A stretch of 64,000 nucleotides of DNA from UBA2287 sp964479665 (GTDB lineage: Bacteria > Bacteroidota > Bacteroidia > Bacteroidales > Tenuifilaceae), in the NCBI GenBank assembly GCA_964479665.1, contig CAYZNN010000011.1, forward strand, positions 24,999 through 88,998. The letters are read 5' to 3'. This document shows positions 53,898 to 63,521 of this stretch, piece after piece. Positions within the stretch are counted from its first letter, which is position 1, and every line of letters starts with the position of its first letter. The notes under the pieces were generated by a model. The model was not told where the DNA came from and did no database searches. It was given only the letters and a program-made list of their open reading frames with translations. Both the position numbers and the translations under genes were made by a program.

Positions 53898-55064
53898 CTA
53901 CCTGAAGGTAGGCTGTGCAAATGCTTTGACATCGGAATCGGTAATTTCTTTGTCGCAAAGTATAATAAGCCGCTCAATTACATTGCGAAATTCCCTAATA
54001 TTTCCGCTCCAAGAATTTTTCTTGAGTTCCTCAAAGGCTTCGGTGGTAATAGTTTTTACGGGCATTCCGTACTCTTCGCAAATTTGCTCGACAAAGTGTT
54101 TGGCCAGAAGTGGAATGTCGTCGAGCCGATTCTTTAGCGAAGGAACCTGAATTACAATTACGCTCAACCGATGAAATAGGTCTTCGCGGAAATTACCCAT
54201 TTCTATCTCTTTCTGAAGATTTTTGTTGGTGGCTGCTAATATGCGTACATTAACATTTATATCCTTGTCGCTGCCAACTCGGCTAATTTTATTCTCTTGT
54301 AATGCCCTGAGCACCTTGGCTTGCGCACTTAGGCTCATGTCTCCAATTTCATCCATAAACAGGGTTCCACCATCGGCCTGTTCAAATTTTCCTTTTCGTT
54401 GCTTGATTGCCGATGTGAATGCGCCCTTCTCGTGTCCAAACAGTTCGCTCTCAATTAGTTCCGATGGTATGGCGGCGCAGTTTACTTCAACAAACGGCAT
54501 ATGGGCACGTGAACTCTTCTCGTGTAGCCATTTGGCTACCAATTCTTTGCCTGTTCCATTTTCGCCTGTAATTAATACTCTTGCATCGGTAGGTGCAACT
54601 CTGTCAATCATTTCCTTAACCTTAGCAATAGGTGCCGATTCGCCAACAATATCGTATGCCTTGGTTACTTTTCGTTTCAGAATTTTGGTTTCCTTAATAA
54701 GCGTATTCTTGTCGGTAGCGTTTCGAATGGTTATTAGTATTCGATTCAGGTCGAGGGGTTTTTCAACAAAATCGAAAGCTCCCTTTTTAATTGCATCCAC
54801 AGCAGTTTCAATATTGCCATGACCTGTAATCATGATAACGGGTACCTCCCCCGAAAGTTCCATCAGCTTGTCGAGAACCTCTATGCCGTCCATTTGTGGC
54901 ATTTTTATGTCGCATAAAACCGCATCGAAACTATCCTTTTTAAATAGTTCAATGCCCGCAATGCCATCTTCGGCTAATTCTACCTCGTGGCTTTCGTATT
55001 CAAGTATTTCCTTTAGGGTGTTGCGAATGGCTCTTTCATCGTCAATTACCAAAATTTTCGGCAT
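53898..55064 (-). CDS. Sigma-54-dependent response regulator lacking a DNA-binding domain
   Basis: 388 aa. Receiver domain (1-120) with DDE near the N-terminus, the phospho-acceptor Asp in DAVLCDIKMPQMDG and Lys in KGAFDFVEKPL. The AAA+ sigma-54 domain (~140-370) has Walker A ITGENGTGKELVAKW, the sigma-54 loop GAFTSA instead of the canonical GAFTGA, Walker B GGTLFMDEIGD, and an arginine-finger region. The protein ends at VKAFAQPTFR without a Fis-type HTH, so it may activate from solution or via a partner. Its own promoter box is at 55087. No histidine kinase gene is adjacent. Confidence 0.9.
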   Translation of the reverse strand: MPKILVIDDERAIRNTLKEILEYESHEVELAEDGIAGIELFKKDSFDAVLCDIKMPQMDGIEVLDKLMELSGEVPVIMITGHGNIETAVDAIKKGAFDFVEKPLDLNRILITIRNATDKNTLIKETKILKRKVTKAYDIVGESAPIAKVKEMIDRVAPTDARVLITGENGTGKELVAKWLHEKSSRAHMPFVEVNCAAIPSELIESELFGHEKGAFTSAIKQRKGKFEQADGGTLFMDEIGDMSLSAQAKVLRALQENKISRVGSDKDINVNVRILAATNKNLQKEIEMGNFREDLFHRLSVIVIQVPSLKNRLDDIPLLAKHFVEQICEEYGMPVKTITTEAFEELKKNSWSGNIREFRNVIERLIILCDKEITDSDVKAFAQPTFR

Positions 55065-55086
55065 AGTTCAAGGGTTTGTGTTCGTG

Positions 55087-55094
55087 CAAAAGTA
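55087..55094 (-). promoter_or_regulatory. -7 box of the sigma-54 regulator promoter
   Basis: The minus strand reads TACTTTTG, an exact TAnnTTTG match, 23 nt before the ATG at 55064. Confidence 0.55.
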
Positions 55095-55115
55095 GCTAAA
55101 ACATTGGCAGTTTTA

Positions 55116-57341
55116 CTAGTAGTTTGAGAATACCTTTTCACCTAAGGGCGAAACAATGAGGTACTTCATTCTGTTCGATCTATTTCCGGGGCTATCTTCA
55201 AGGCTTACCAGGTTGAATTCGGTACTCGAAAGTGTAAAAACCCGGTTGATAAATAGGGTTCTATCGGTTTCAATTTGCCTGTGAGCAAGTAGTGAACCAT
55301 TATTTGAGAATGTGAAAACCGCATGCGACCAACTATTGGCAGCTAAACCAGCTGTTTTACGTTGTTCCTCGGTACTGTACCATTCGTAATTGGCAAAAAC
55401 CAGCAGCTTATTATCGGCTTTTAAAATTTCCAGAATTTGTCCCTGCAGGTCGAGGGCATTGCTCCAAGCCAAATTCCCAACCGAATCGGTTTGGCAAATA
55501 ACGTAAGAATTGAAAAGTTTGGGGTTGTCGCTATAATTACGGCCAAAAGCCATTATGCTTTGTTGCCCAATCTCGTCGAAGTTAAGGTAAGCAGGAGCGA
55601 GTTCTATGGCAATTCGGGTTGAGTTAAGTTCTTTGCCATTGTTGTCGAGCCGAACCAAAGTATTCCGATGCTTACTGTCGATAAATCCGGAAACAATAAC
55701 AATGCATCCGTTATCGAAACCAATAACAAATGGAGCCTTATCGCCAGAAGGGAGTGCATCCTTTCCCTTTGCTCCTATTTCCCGAAGCCATTCTATTTTT
55801 TTTTCTTTATCAATTTTAGCCACAAAGGCCATTGTGACATTTCCGGGTCGTTTTATGAAGCCAGCAACATAATTGGGTAGCCCTTGTGCATATGAAACGA
55901 ACTGGGTTACATGGGATGTTTTTGCATACTCTGGGCTGTTTTCATCTATTGGATATAGTGGAATATTAACACCTCTTGCGGCACTTGCCATTCCCATTGA
56001 GTTTCTATAGCTCTGTTCGGCTTCGAGGTAGCTGGCGAAGTTGGATAAATCGGTATCGAACGAACGACTCAACTGTTCAGATTCCTGTCGATAAAAATTT
56101 TTCAGGCCCGTTTCACCCTGGTATTGCGTCATGAAAAAATCGTTGAATCGCTTTATTTTTTCAGGCACAATCGCTTTGTTGAACAATTGAAGGTTCTCAT
56201 TCGTACTTTTATACTGCATGGCTAAGCGATTATAGTACCGCACCTTTCGGCTCATATGGGCGGTAGTGCTATCCGTGGTTTGGTTTAATTCCGATTTACT
56301 TAAAGTTAGAAAGTCTTGTCGCGAGTCTAAGTACTTAAAGAGTTCGCGTACCAGCGAACTGTTATCGTATTTGCCTAGTTTAAAGAGGAATAGTTCATCG
56401 AAAGATTTTAGTTTGGTATCGGATTCGAGTGTGGTTGCTAATGATATTCTTCGTTTGTTGTCGGCAAAGGTTCGGTTTATTGAGTTAATTTCCTGACGGA
56501 GCGGTACTATTTCTTTGTTGTAAATCTCGAGGTACTCGTCTGCCCATTTTTCGTAATTCCAAATATCGAAAGTATCTTTTAAGAAATCGCTATTGGTTAG
56601 CCCATCGAGCCGAAATGTTTCAATATCCCTGATTCTGTATGTTTGGTTGTATCGCCCAATGGGAAATGCTCTTATGAGTTTGAGGTATTCGTTAAAGTTC
56701 GAAATGCATTGGTTGTATTCGGTTTTTAGCGAAGCAAGCATGCCCAAATATTCCGAATCAGTTTGAAGCAGGGCTTCGCTATAGTTTTCGAAACGGTTAT
56801 TAATCTCATTGAAAATACGAACCGCCTTGTTGTAGTTATCTTTCGATTTTCGAAGGGTTTCGAATATGATAGACGTTGAGTCCTTGTAGTTTTTACAAAA
56901 ATCTAAACGCTGGTTGAGGTAGGCAATAACATCTTCGGTTTCAATTTTTTTGCCAGGTTGTGCAATGGGTAGGTTGGCATAGTACTCTCTGGTTCGTCGA
57001 ACCTCATTGGCCTGAAGGTACACCGGGAATAAACCGTAGTAAAGCACCGCATTATTTGCCCAATAGTTTAGGTATTCGAACTCTCTAAGTGGATCAATAT
57101 TTTTAAACATTTGCTCCGATACATGCCCCAGCTGAATGTATGTGTTGGAGAAATAAGGATCCTGCTGTTGAAATTTGTAAAGAAGTGAAAAGGCGTTTAA
57201 TGGGGAAAGATTGGGCAATTGCTTATATATGTCGTCGTAACGGAGCGCTTGTGCCTTTGCGTTCAACCCTATGGAGCAAAGAGTAATAATTAACGGAACT
57301 GTTACGAAACTTTGAATGGTTGATTTTGAATAATTTTTCAT
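55116..57341 (-). CDS. Large exported protein of unknown function
   Basis: 741 aa with a signal peptide ending NAKAQ (~31). Residues ~35-450 are mostly helical, with TPR-like and coiled-coil character (LNAFSLLYKFQQQDPYFSNT, YNKAVRIFNEINNRFENYSE). Residues ~490-740 are beta-rich, with repeated V-A-K-I-D / W-L / N-G-x-E-L patterns suggesting a beta-propeller-like domain (TMAFVAKIDKEKKIEWLREI, TLVRLDNNGKELNSTRIAIE). No known family. It lies 23 bp downstream of the PD40/OmpA gene, which suggests they work together in the envelope. Confidence 0.6.
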   Translation of the reverse strand: MKNYSKSTIQSFVTVPLIITLCSIGLNAKAQALRYDDIYKQLPNLSPLNAFSLLYKFQQQDPYFSNTYIQLGHVSEQMFKNIDPLREFEYLNYWANNAVLYYGLFPVYLQANEVRRTREYYANLPIAQPGKKIETEDVIAYLNQRLDFCKNYKDSTSIIFETLRKSKDNYNKAVRIFNEINNRFENYSEALLQTDSEYLGMLASLKTEYNQCISNFNEYLKLIRAFPIGRYNQTYRIRDIETFRLDGLTNSDFLKDTFDIWNYEKWADEYLEIYNKEIVPLRQEINSINRTFADNKRRISLATTLESDTKLKSFDELFLFKLGKYDNSSLVRELFKYLDSRQDFLTLSKSELNQTTDSTTAHMSRKVRYYNRLAMQYKSTNENLQLFNKAIVPEKIKRFNDFFMTQYQGETGLKNFYRQESEQLSRSFDTDLSNFASYLEAEQSYRNSMGMASAARGVNIPLYPIDENSPEYAKTSHVTQFVSYAQGLPNYVAGFIKRPGNVTMAFVAKIDKEKKIEWLREIGAKGKDALPSGDKAPFVIGFDNGCIVIVSGFIDSKHRNTLVRLDNNGKELNSTRIAIELAPAYLNFDEIGQQSIMAFGRNYSDNPKLFNSYVICQTDSVGNLAWSNALDLQGQILEILKADNKLLVFANYEWYSTEEQRKTAGLAANSWSHAVFTFSNNGSLLAHRQIETDRTLFINRVFTLSSTEFNLVSLEDSPGNRSNRMKYLIVSPLGEKVFSNY

Positions 57342-57364
57342 GGCAATTGGATCGTTATAATTGA

Positions 57365-59449
57365 TTAATTGCTTTCTGCAGAGTAAGTGCCATCCTCCCT
57401 AACTTCGAGAATGTTGAATTCAACCCTTCGATTCAAAGCCCTATTTTCATCGGTTGTGTTAGGTACCATGGGTTTCTTCATTCCGTAACCCTTCGAAACA
57501 ATTCTGTCGGTGGGTATGGCATTATCGAGCAAGTAGTTTACAACCGATTGGGCACGCTTTTCAGAAAGCGTAAGGTTGTACCTGTCGCTTCCTACATTAT
57601 CGGTATGGGCACCAATTTCAATAACTATGGCGGGGTTGTCTTTCAGCAGCTGAACAACCCGATTGAGCTCGGGAAACGATTCGCTAGTGAGCTCTGCAGA
57701 GTTGCTTCCAAAGTTTATGTTGTTAAGCCGAATTGTTGTTTTTGCTTTGAGCGAAACAAGTTCGGCTTTGAGTTCGCTGGTTTCCTGTTTGCCAAGGTCA
57801 ACAATCTGATTATGGAACGAATAACCTTGTGCACCCCTAATGGTAAATTCGTACTGATCGCCTTCGCGAAGCATGGCAGTTATTTTCCCATCTTTCACAT
57901 CCTTGGCGCTGAAGAATATAGTTTCTTCGCGATTCAGATTGGTAATAACTACTTCAGCCATTACTCCCTCTTCGGTGTCCTTGTCGGTAATAACAATATC
58001 GAAAGCTTTTTTTCGTGGAACAAGTGGTAGGTTGCGCTCAAATTTGGCAAAAACAATATCGCCAGTTAGGTTGAAATCGAATGAATTGGACTCAAACTTT
58101 TCGGCCTCGGCCGTAATAATGTATTGTTGCCCCATAGGAATTGAAAAAGAGAATATACCGGGAGCCAATGGAATGCCCTCAATCCTTTTTCCTTTTTGGG
58201 TTGGGTTTTCAGCGTAAACCCTTGCTTCTAATGGGCGGAATATTTCATTATCGTATACAGCAAGCACCAATTCAATTTTTTGAAAAAGTTCAATGGTTTC
58301 AGGGTTAGTTATCTTTTCGTCCTCTTTACGATAGTCGAGTTGAAAACTGGCAAATGAGAATCCTTGCTTGCGAATATCGACAATGTAGTTTTGCCCGTCG
58401 AGAAGAGGAATTTCGAATTCCCCCGATAATTTGCCGCTCGAAAATTTTCCAATTACTGCGAGAGTAGTAGGATCGAAAACGGTGAGCTCAGCCTCAATGG
58501 GTTGCTTGCTTGCCAGATCAATTATTTTGCCACGCGAAACTATGGTTTTTTTAGGCATTAGGTTTTCGTCTAGTTGTACTCTGAAAATACTTCCTACAGG
58601 TATTTTTTTTACAACTGAGCGTTTAAGGTAATACAGATTACCCTTTGTTAGCTGTGGTAGTATTCGCAAGTCCTCATCAATGCCTAAATCAATTTTCTTG
58701 GGTAATAGCCAGCTATCCTTTAAAATTTCTTGGGTGAAATATAAATTGAAACCCTCCTTGGCATTGGCCGTTTCAACTGCCGAGAAGTAAAGGGTTCTCC
58801 CATCGATTGCAATACGAGCAGCATGTTCGCAGCCCCGGTTTATTTGCTCGTGCAAAACCGAAGGTGCATCCCACTTACCCAATGGATTTTTTTGTGCCAT
58901 GTATATTGCTTGGCAATTAGGACTTTCTTTAGGTTTTCGAATATCGATTGCGGCAACTTCGCGAGTAAAAAACATTCTTTCTTCCCCAGCACCGATACTG
59001 GGGAATAGTTCATTAGTACTTGTATTAATGGGTTCTCCTATGTTTTTAGGTGAGCTCCAGCCCTTTGCAGTTTTTTCGGAGAAGTAAATGTCGAGCCCAC
59101 CCTTTGTATCGGGGAAATTTGCATGGTAGTATAGTTTTCTACCATCGAAACTCATGAAAGGACCTGCAATTTCGAATCCCTCGCCAAAGTGAACATTTAT
59201 GGTTTCGAGCGGATTGGGTTCTGTCCAGTTTCCTTCCTTCAAATAGGATTCATACAACTGATTGCGCCCAATAATTGTAATTGACATGACCATGTAGTCC
59301 TCGGAAGGGCTTATGGTGAAACTGGTAATATTTTCCCATGTTCCAACCCGTTCGGGAAACGAAGCAGCTAAGAGTAATTGGGGCGTAAAAAATAAATAAA
59401 AAATTACTACCAGTACCCTGAACCACATATTTTGGTCTTGAATTTTCAT
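57365..59449 (-). CDS. PD40/OmpA-family envelope protein
   Basis: 694 aa from ATG 59449 (TTG at 59455 is the alternative). Signal peptide (to ~AAS); PD40-type beta-propeller blades (~40-290: MSFDGRKLYYHANFPDTKGG, LDIYFSEKTAKGWSSPKNIG); two or three carboxypeptidase-regulatory-like beta domains (~310-550); and a C-terminal OmpA domain (~570-690: INFGSNSAELTSESFPELNR, IGAHTDNVGSDRYNLTLSEK, NRRVEFNIL) that binds peptidoglycan. It is divergent from the CHAT gene and shares the 198-bp gap 59450-59647 with it. Confidence 0.85.
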   Translation of the reverse strand: MKIQDQNMWFRVLVVIFYLFFTPQLLLAASFPERVGTWENITSFTISPSEDYMVMSITIIGRNQLYESYLKEGNWTEPNPLETINVHFGEGFEIAGPFMSFDGRKLYYHANFPDTKGGLDIYFSEKTAKGWSSPKNIGEPINTSTNELFPSIGAGEERMFFTREVAAIDIRKPKESPNCQAIYMAQKNPLGKWDAPSVLHEQINRGCEHAARIAIDGRTLYFSAVETANAKEGFNLYFTQEILKDSWLLPKKIDLGIDEDLRILPQLTKGNLYYLKRSVVKKIPVGSIFRVQLDENLMPKKTIVSRGKIIDLASKQPIEAELTVFDPTTLAVIGKFSSGKLSGEFEIPLLDGQNYIVDIRKQGFSFASFQLDYRKEDEKITNPETIELFQKIELVLAVYDNEIFRPLEARVYAENPTQKGKRIEGIPLAPGIFSFSIPMGQQYIITAEAEKFESNSFDFNLTGDIVFAKFERNLPLVPRKKAFDIVITDKDTEEGVMAEVVITNLNREETIFFSAKDVKDGKITAMLREGDQYEFTIRGAQGYSFHNQIVDLGKQETSELKAELVSLKAKTTIRLNNINFGSNSAELTSESFPELNRVVQLLKDNPAIVIEIGAHTDNVGSDRYNLTLSEKRAQSVVNYLLDNAIPTDRIVSKGYGMKKPMVPNTTDENRALNRRVEFNILEVREDGTYSAESN

Positions 59450-59647
59450 TTGCAATTCATATTTAATTAATTGGTAGTATAGAAAAAGCTATTTATTGAA
59501 CATTAAAGTTAAGTTTTTTTTACAAACGTTACACAGTATCGCTAAAATAAGTGGTAATGTTATGTTTATCAATAGGTGAGAAGCTTAATTTTATGATTTT
59601 TAATGTATCTTTAACAAACCTTGTTAAATAACGAAAGGAGCAAACCA

Positions 59648-62600
59648 ATGAAACTGCGAATCGGAATTTTTACCATTATTCCCATTGTTTTTATTGGGTT
59701 TTTAGCAAATGCCCAGCAAAACCTAGGGGCACTTAAGGCGAAACTTCTAGAGCAATCAACCGAATTGGGTCGCATGCACGTTAGCCTTGAAATTGGTAAT
59801 GCTTTTCTTCAGCATAACTCCGATAGTGCCCTTTACTGGTATAATCGTGTTTTACCACAAATCTTCCAAGACTCTTTACAGTTTTCCGAATGGGTTAGCC
59901 AAGCCGAAAATGCAACTAAGTACTATGTTGCAGTTTCACTAGGCTATTCAGGTGTAATTATGCTTAAAAAGGGTAACCCTTCCGAGGCCACCAGCAGGCT
60001 TAATGGGGCCATCAGGTTGGCAATAAGTATCGATCAGCATCAACTTGCACTGTATTGTAGCGATAATGCAGCGGTTGAACTAGCTAAACAGAAGGATTAT
60101 GAAAAGTCGATACCCTATTTCGAAAAGTCGTTGGCTCTTTACCAAAAGTTAAATAATCCGCAGGGAATAGGCTTCTGTTTGAGCAATTTGGGTGCTATTT
60201 GTGCTAACGGGGGAGCTTTCTACAAGGCCGCAAATTACTACGAACAGTTATTGAGCCTTCAGGGAGGGGCACAGGTTAATGCCGATGGTGTCGCCGAACT
60301 TATAAACATTGCACAGTTGTATCAAAAACTCGAAGAGCATAGCCGATCGAACAGTTTTTTAGAAAACGCTCTGGAGTTATCAATCAAAATTGGGTATAAC
60401 GATGCGCTAGGTATAATATACTCAGCGTTGGGATCGAACTATTTTAAAATGGGTAAATTGGCTGAGTCGGGAGTGACCTACCAAAAACTTGCAGCAATTT
60501 CGGTTCAAACAAACAATAAAAGGGATCAACTTTTAGCGCAGCAGAATTTGGCAGCGATAGAGTATACGCAAGGTAATTTCGAAAAAAGTTTGGAGCATTG
60601 GGAGGGAGCGTTTGCATTGTCAATGGAAATGGGTAATGGCCCAGCTGTGCTCGATGCTCTGCTCAATATAAGCAATATACACTACCATTTGAAAAACTTC
60701 GCAAAAGCATCGGAGTATTATGAACAATATATTTCGGTTAGCAAACAAATTGGCGATATTAAAACGCTAGCCAACTCTTACCTTAATGCGGGAGAAATGC
60801 AGGTTAAAGCAGGAGGGTTTGATAAAGCACGTGAGTACTTTGGACAAGCACTCGATATATACAACCAAAATAATGATGCAAGCGGAATTGCTTCGGCCAA
60901 TATTGCCATTGGGCAATCATTCCTGTTGCAGCAACGTTTCCAGTCGGCTACCGGTTTCTTCAGCGCTAACATTGAAAGGGGGCAAGAAATTGATGAGAAG
61001 CTATTGGCCGATTCTTATCAGGGTAAAGCCGATGCCCTCCGGGCCCAGGTTCAGTATTTGGCAGCGCTCGATTTATATATTAAAGCCCTAGTTATTCGAG
61101 AAAAAATGAATGATGCCAATCAGGCTACCGCATGCTTAAACTCATTAGGTTTTATTTACGAGGTAACCGGAAATATTCCCAAATCTCTCGAATCGTACGA
61201 AAGGGCTCTTCAGTTGGCCAGTAGTCAGGGTAACAAGGAAGGTCTTTCAGCTATTTACAATAACTTAGGGATAGTTTATAGGCGATTGGGCGATTTTAAT
61301 AAAGCACGCGACTCCTACGAAAAGGCACTAGAAATATTTTTAATTGATAAGAACCTCGAAGCAGCTTCTTACGCATACAATAATTTGGGTATTGTATACG
61401 AGAAATTAGGTGATTTTACTAAGGCCAACGAGTATTACGAGAAATCGCTAGAAATAAAAGAGAGCGGACAGGACAAGCAAGGGCTTGCGACTAGTCTTAT
61501 GAACATAGGAAATGTTTACAAGCACCTGAAAAACTATAGTAAAGCGGAAGAGAACTATATGCGTTCCCTTGCCTTAAGCGAGGTTATTAGCGACCGGCAG
61601 GGGATGGCATTGGCATTGGGGAGCATTGCCTCGTTAGCCATTGAAAGTAAAAATTACGAGAAGGCTATTGAGTATGCCAATAAAAGTTTGGCTATTGCTA
61701 AGGAAATCGACTTGCAAAATGCAATAAAGGAGTCGTACAGACAAAAGGGCTGGGCCTACGCTTTAATGGGAGTTTCGGAGTGGGCCGAGGAAGCCTATTT
61801 GAATTTAATAGAAATGAACTATGCCGAGATCAATCGTAATTTCTCAGTGCTTTCCGAGAGCGAAAAGGAGTTGTTTTACAAAACGTTAGCGCTCGACTTC
61901 GATCGTTTCCACTCCTTTGCTTTAAAGCGTCAGCATTCGAACCCAGCAATAATGCACGATGTATATAATAATATTCTCAGAAATAAAGGGTTGCTCTTAA
62001 AGTCGAGCACCTCAATGCGCAATGCCATTCTGAGCAGCAACAATAATGAGCTGATTGAAAGTTTTGAGCGATGGATAATGCTTCGACAGGAAATTGCCAA
62101 ACTGTATGCCCTACCTGCCGAAGAGCGTAAGGTAAAGCCCGAGGAATTGGAAAAGCAAGCCAATAACCTTGAGCGCATGCTCGTTAGAAGTTCGTCGGAG
62201 TTTAGCGACTTCGACCGTTCGATGCGTATAACATGGACCGACATACGCAATAAAATGAGCGAGGGGGAAGCAGCCATTGAGTTTACCCATTTTATTCATA
62301 CACCCGATAGTGTTCTGTACTGTGCTATAGTATTACTCCCAAGCATGGATGCACCCCGAATGGTGCCCCTGTTCGAGCAGCGTCAGCTAGTCCGACTAAT
62401 CGGAACCTATGGAGGGAATAATCTCCAGTATATTAATGGCATTTATGGAAAGTTGAGTGAGCCCAACTTGAAACTTTACGAGTTGATTTGGAAACCAATT
62501 GAGCCAATTCTGAAAGGAGTTACCAGAGTTTACTATTCTCCAACCGGTCTTTTGCATAAAATCTCTATGTCGGCGCTAAGCCAGAATTCGAATACGTTGC

Positions 62601-63430
62601 TTATTGATGCATACGATTTGCAACTGCTCAGTAGTACGGGCCAAATAGCAGCTGAAAAAAGCGTAAGTATTAATTCCGAAACATCAGTTGGTGTATTTGG
62701 TGGAATTGCATACACCACCTTGCCTGGAGTTACTGAAACTTGGACATACCTAAAGGGAACCTTCGACGAAGCCAACCTATTGCAAGGTTTGCTTGCATCA
62801 GAATTCATGGGTTTGCAGGTGTTAACCGATACAGCAGCTACTGAAGCCAGATTTAGAGAGGTGGCTAAAGTTTGCGAAATTCTTCATATAGCCACCCATG
62901 GTTTCTTTTTCCCCGATCCTAAAGAGGTAGAGGCTGCAACCGAAATGGTAAAAGAGTATGGTGAAATTGAGTTCAGAGGTGGCACCAGAACCCACGGACT
63001 AACCAGTTTTGTGCGCAACCTCAATCCACTCATGCGGTCGGGGTTGGTGTTTGCTGGTGTGAACGACTACTGGAATGGAGCAAAGCCAGTTTCCTCCGAC
63101 GATGGAGTGCTAACAGCACTGGAGGTTATCAATATCGATATGCGTAAAAACCAACTCACCGTGATGTCGGCATGCGAGACTGGCTTGGGTGAGATAGCCG
63201 GAAGTGAAGGGGTTTATGGGCTTCAGCGAGCTTTTAAAATGGCCGGTTCAAAGTACATTGTAATGAGCCTCTGGCAGGTGCCCGACAAGGAAACTGCTGA
63301 GTTCATGGAGGCTTTTTACCGCCAACTTTTAGTATCTAAAAACATTCGCGAAGCATTTGCCGCTTCCCAAAAAGCCATGCGGATTAAGTACGACCCATAC
63401 TACTGGGCTGCGTTTGTATTGTTGCACTAA
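59648..63430 (+). CDS. Exported TPR-CHAT domain protease
   Basis: 1,260 aa from ATG 59648 (an upstream frame starts with TTG 59621). Signal peptide ending FLANAQ. Many tetratricopeptide repeats over ~100-720 (for example YNNLGIVYRRLGDFNKARDS, YNNLGIVYEKLGDFTKANEY), then a helical linker and a CHAT caspase-like domain (~930-1255) with the catalytic His in ILHIATHGFFFPD (~1083) and Cys in TVMSACETGLGEI (~1174). TPR-CHAT proteins are usually protein-activated proteases; this one is predicted to act outside the cytoplasm. The next gene, 91 bp downstream, has its own promoter. Confidence 0.9.
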   Translation: MKLRIGIFTIIPIVFIGFLANAQQNLGALKAKLLEQSTELGRMHVSLEIGNAFLQHNSDSALYWYNRVLPQIFQDSLQFSEWVSQAENATKYYVAVSLGYSGVIMLKKGNPSEATSRLNGAIRLAISIDQHQLALYCSDNAAVELAKQKDYEKSIPYFEKSLALYQKLNNPQGIGFCLSNLGAICANGGAFYKAANYYEQLLSLQGGAQVNADGVAELINIAQLYQKLEEHSRSNSFLENALELSIKIGYNDALGIIYSALGSNYFKMGKLAESGVTYQKLAAISVQTNNKRDQLLAQQNLAAIEYTQGNFEKSLEHWEGAFALSMEMGNGPAVLDALLNISNIHYHLKNFAKASEYYEQYISVSKQIGDIKTLANSYLNAGEMQVKAGGFDKAREYFGQALDIYNQNNDASGIASANIAIGQSFLLQQRFQSATGFFSANIERGQEIDEKLLADSYQGKADALRAQVQYLAALDLYIKALVIREKMNDANQATACLNSLGFIYEVTGNIPKSLESYERALQLASSQGNKEGLSAIYNNLGIVYRRLGDFNKARDSYEKALEIFLIDKNLEAASYAYNNLGIVYEKLGDFTKANEYYEKSLEIKESGQDKQGLATSLMNIGNVYKHLKNYSKAEENYMRSLALSEVISDRQGMALALGSIASLAIESKNYEKAIEYANKSLAIAKEIDLQNAIKESYRQKGWAYALMGVSEWAEEAYLNLIEMNYAEINRNFSVLSESEKELFYKTLALDFDRFHSFALKRQHSNPAIMHDVYNNILRNKGLLLKSSTSMRNAILSSNNNELIESFERWIMLRQEIAKLYALPAEERKVKPEELEKQANNLERMLVRSSSEFSDFDRSMRITWTDIRNKMSEGEAAIEFTHFIHTPDSVLYCAIVLLPSMDAPRMVPLFEQRQLVRLIGTYGGNNLQYINGIYGKLSEPNLKLYELIWKPIEPILKGVTRVYYSPTGLLHKISMSALSQNSNTLLIDAYDLQLLSSTGQIAAEKSVSINSETSVGVFGGIAYTTLPGVTETWTYLKGTFDEANLLQGLLASEFMGLQVLTDTAATEARFREVAKVCEILHIATHGFFFPDPKEVEAATEMVKEYGEIEFRGGTRTHGLTSFVRNLNPLMRSGLVFAGVNDYWNGAKPVSSDDGVLTALEVINIDMRKNQLTVMSACETGLGEIAGSEGVYGLQRAFKMAGSKYIVMSLWQVPDKETAEFMEAFYRQLLVSKNIREAFAASQKAMRIKYDPYYWAAFVLLH

Positions 63431-63451
63431 GTTAAATTGAGGAGTTGTAAA

Positions 63452-63482
63452 TTTGATTTACAGAAAAAAGGCATTAAATTTG
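63452..63482 (+). promoter_or_regulatory. Promoter of the terminal FecR-like gene
   Basis: TTTG at 63452-63455, a 19-nt spacer, then TAAATTTG at 63475-63482: both elements match the Bacteroidota consensus. The start codon is 40 nt further on. Confidence 0.75.
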
Positions 63483-63521
63483 CCATATACGTGACTCGTT
63501 TGAACCCTAAATTATAATACC

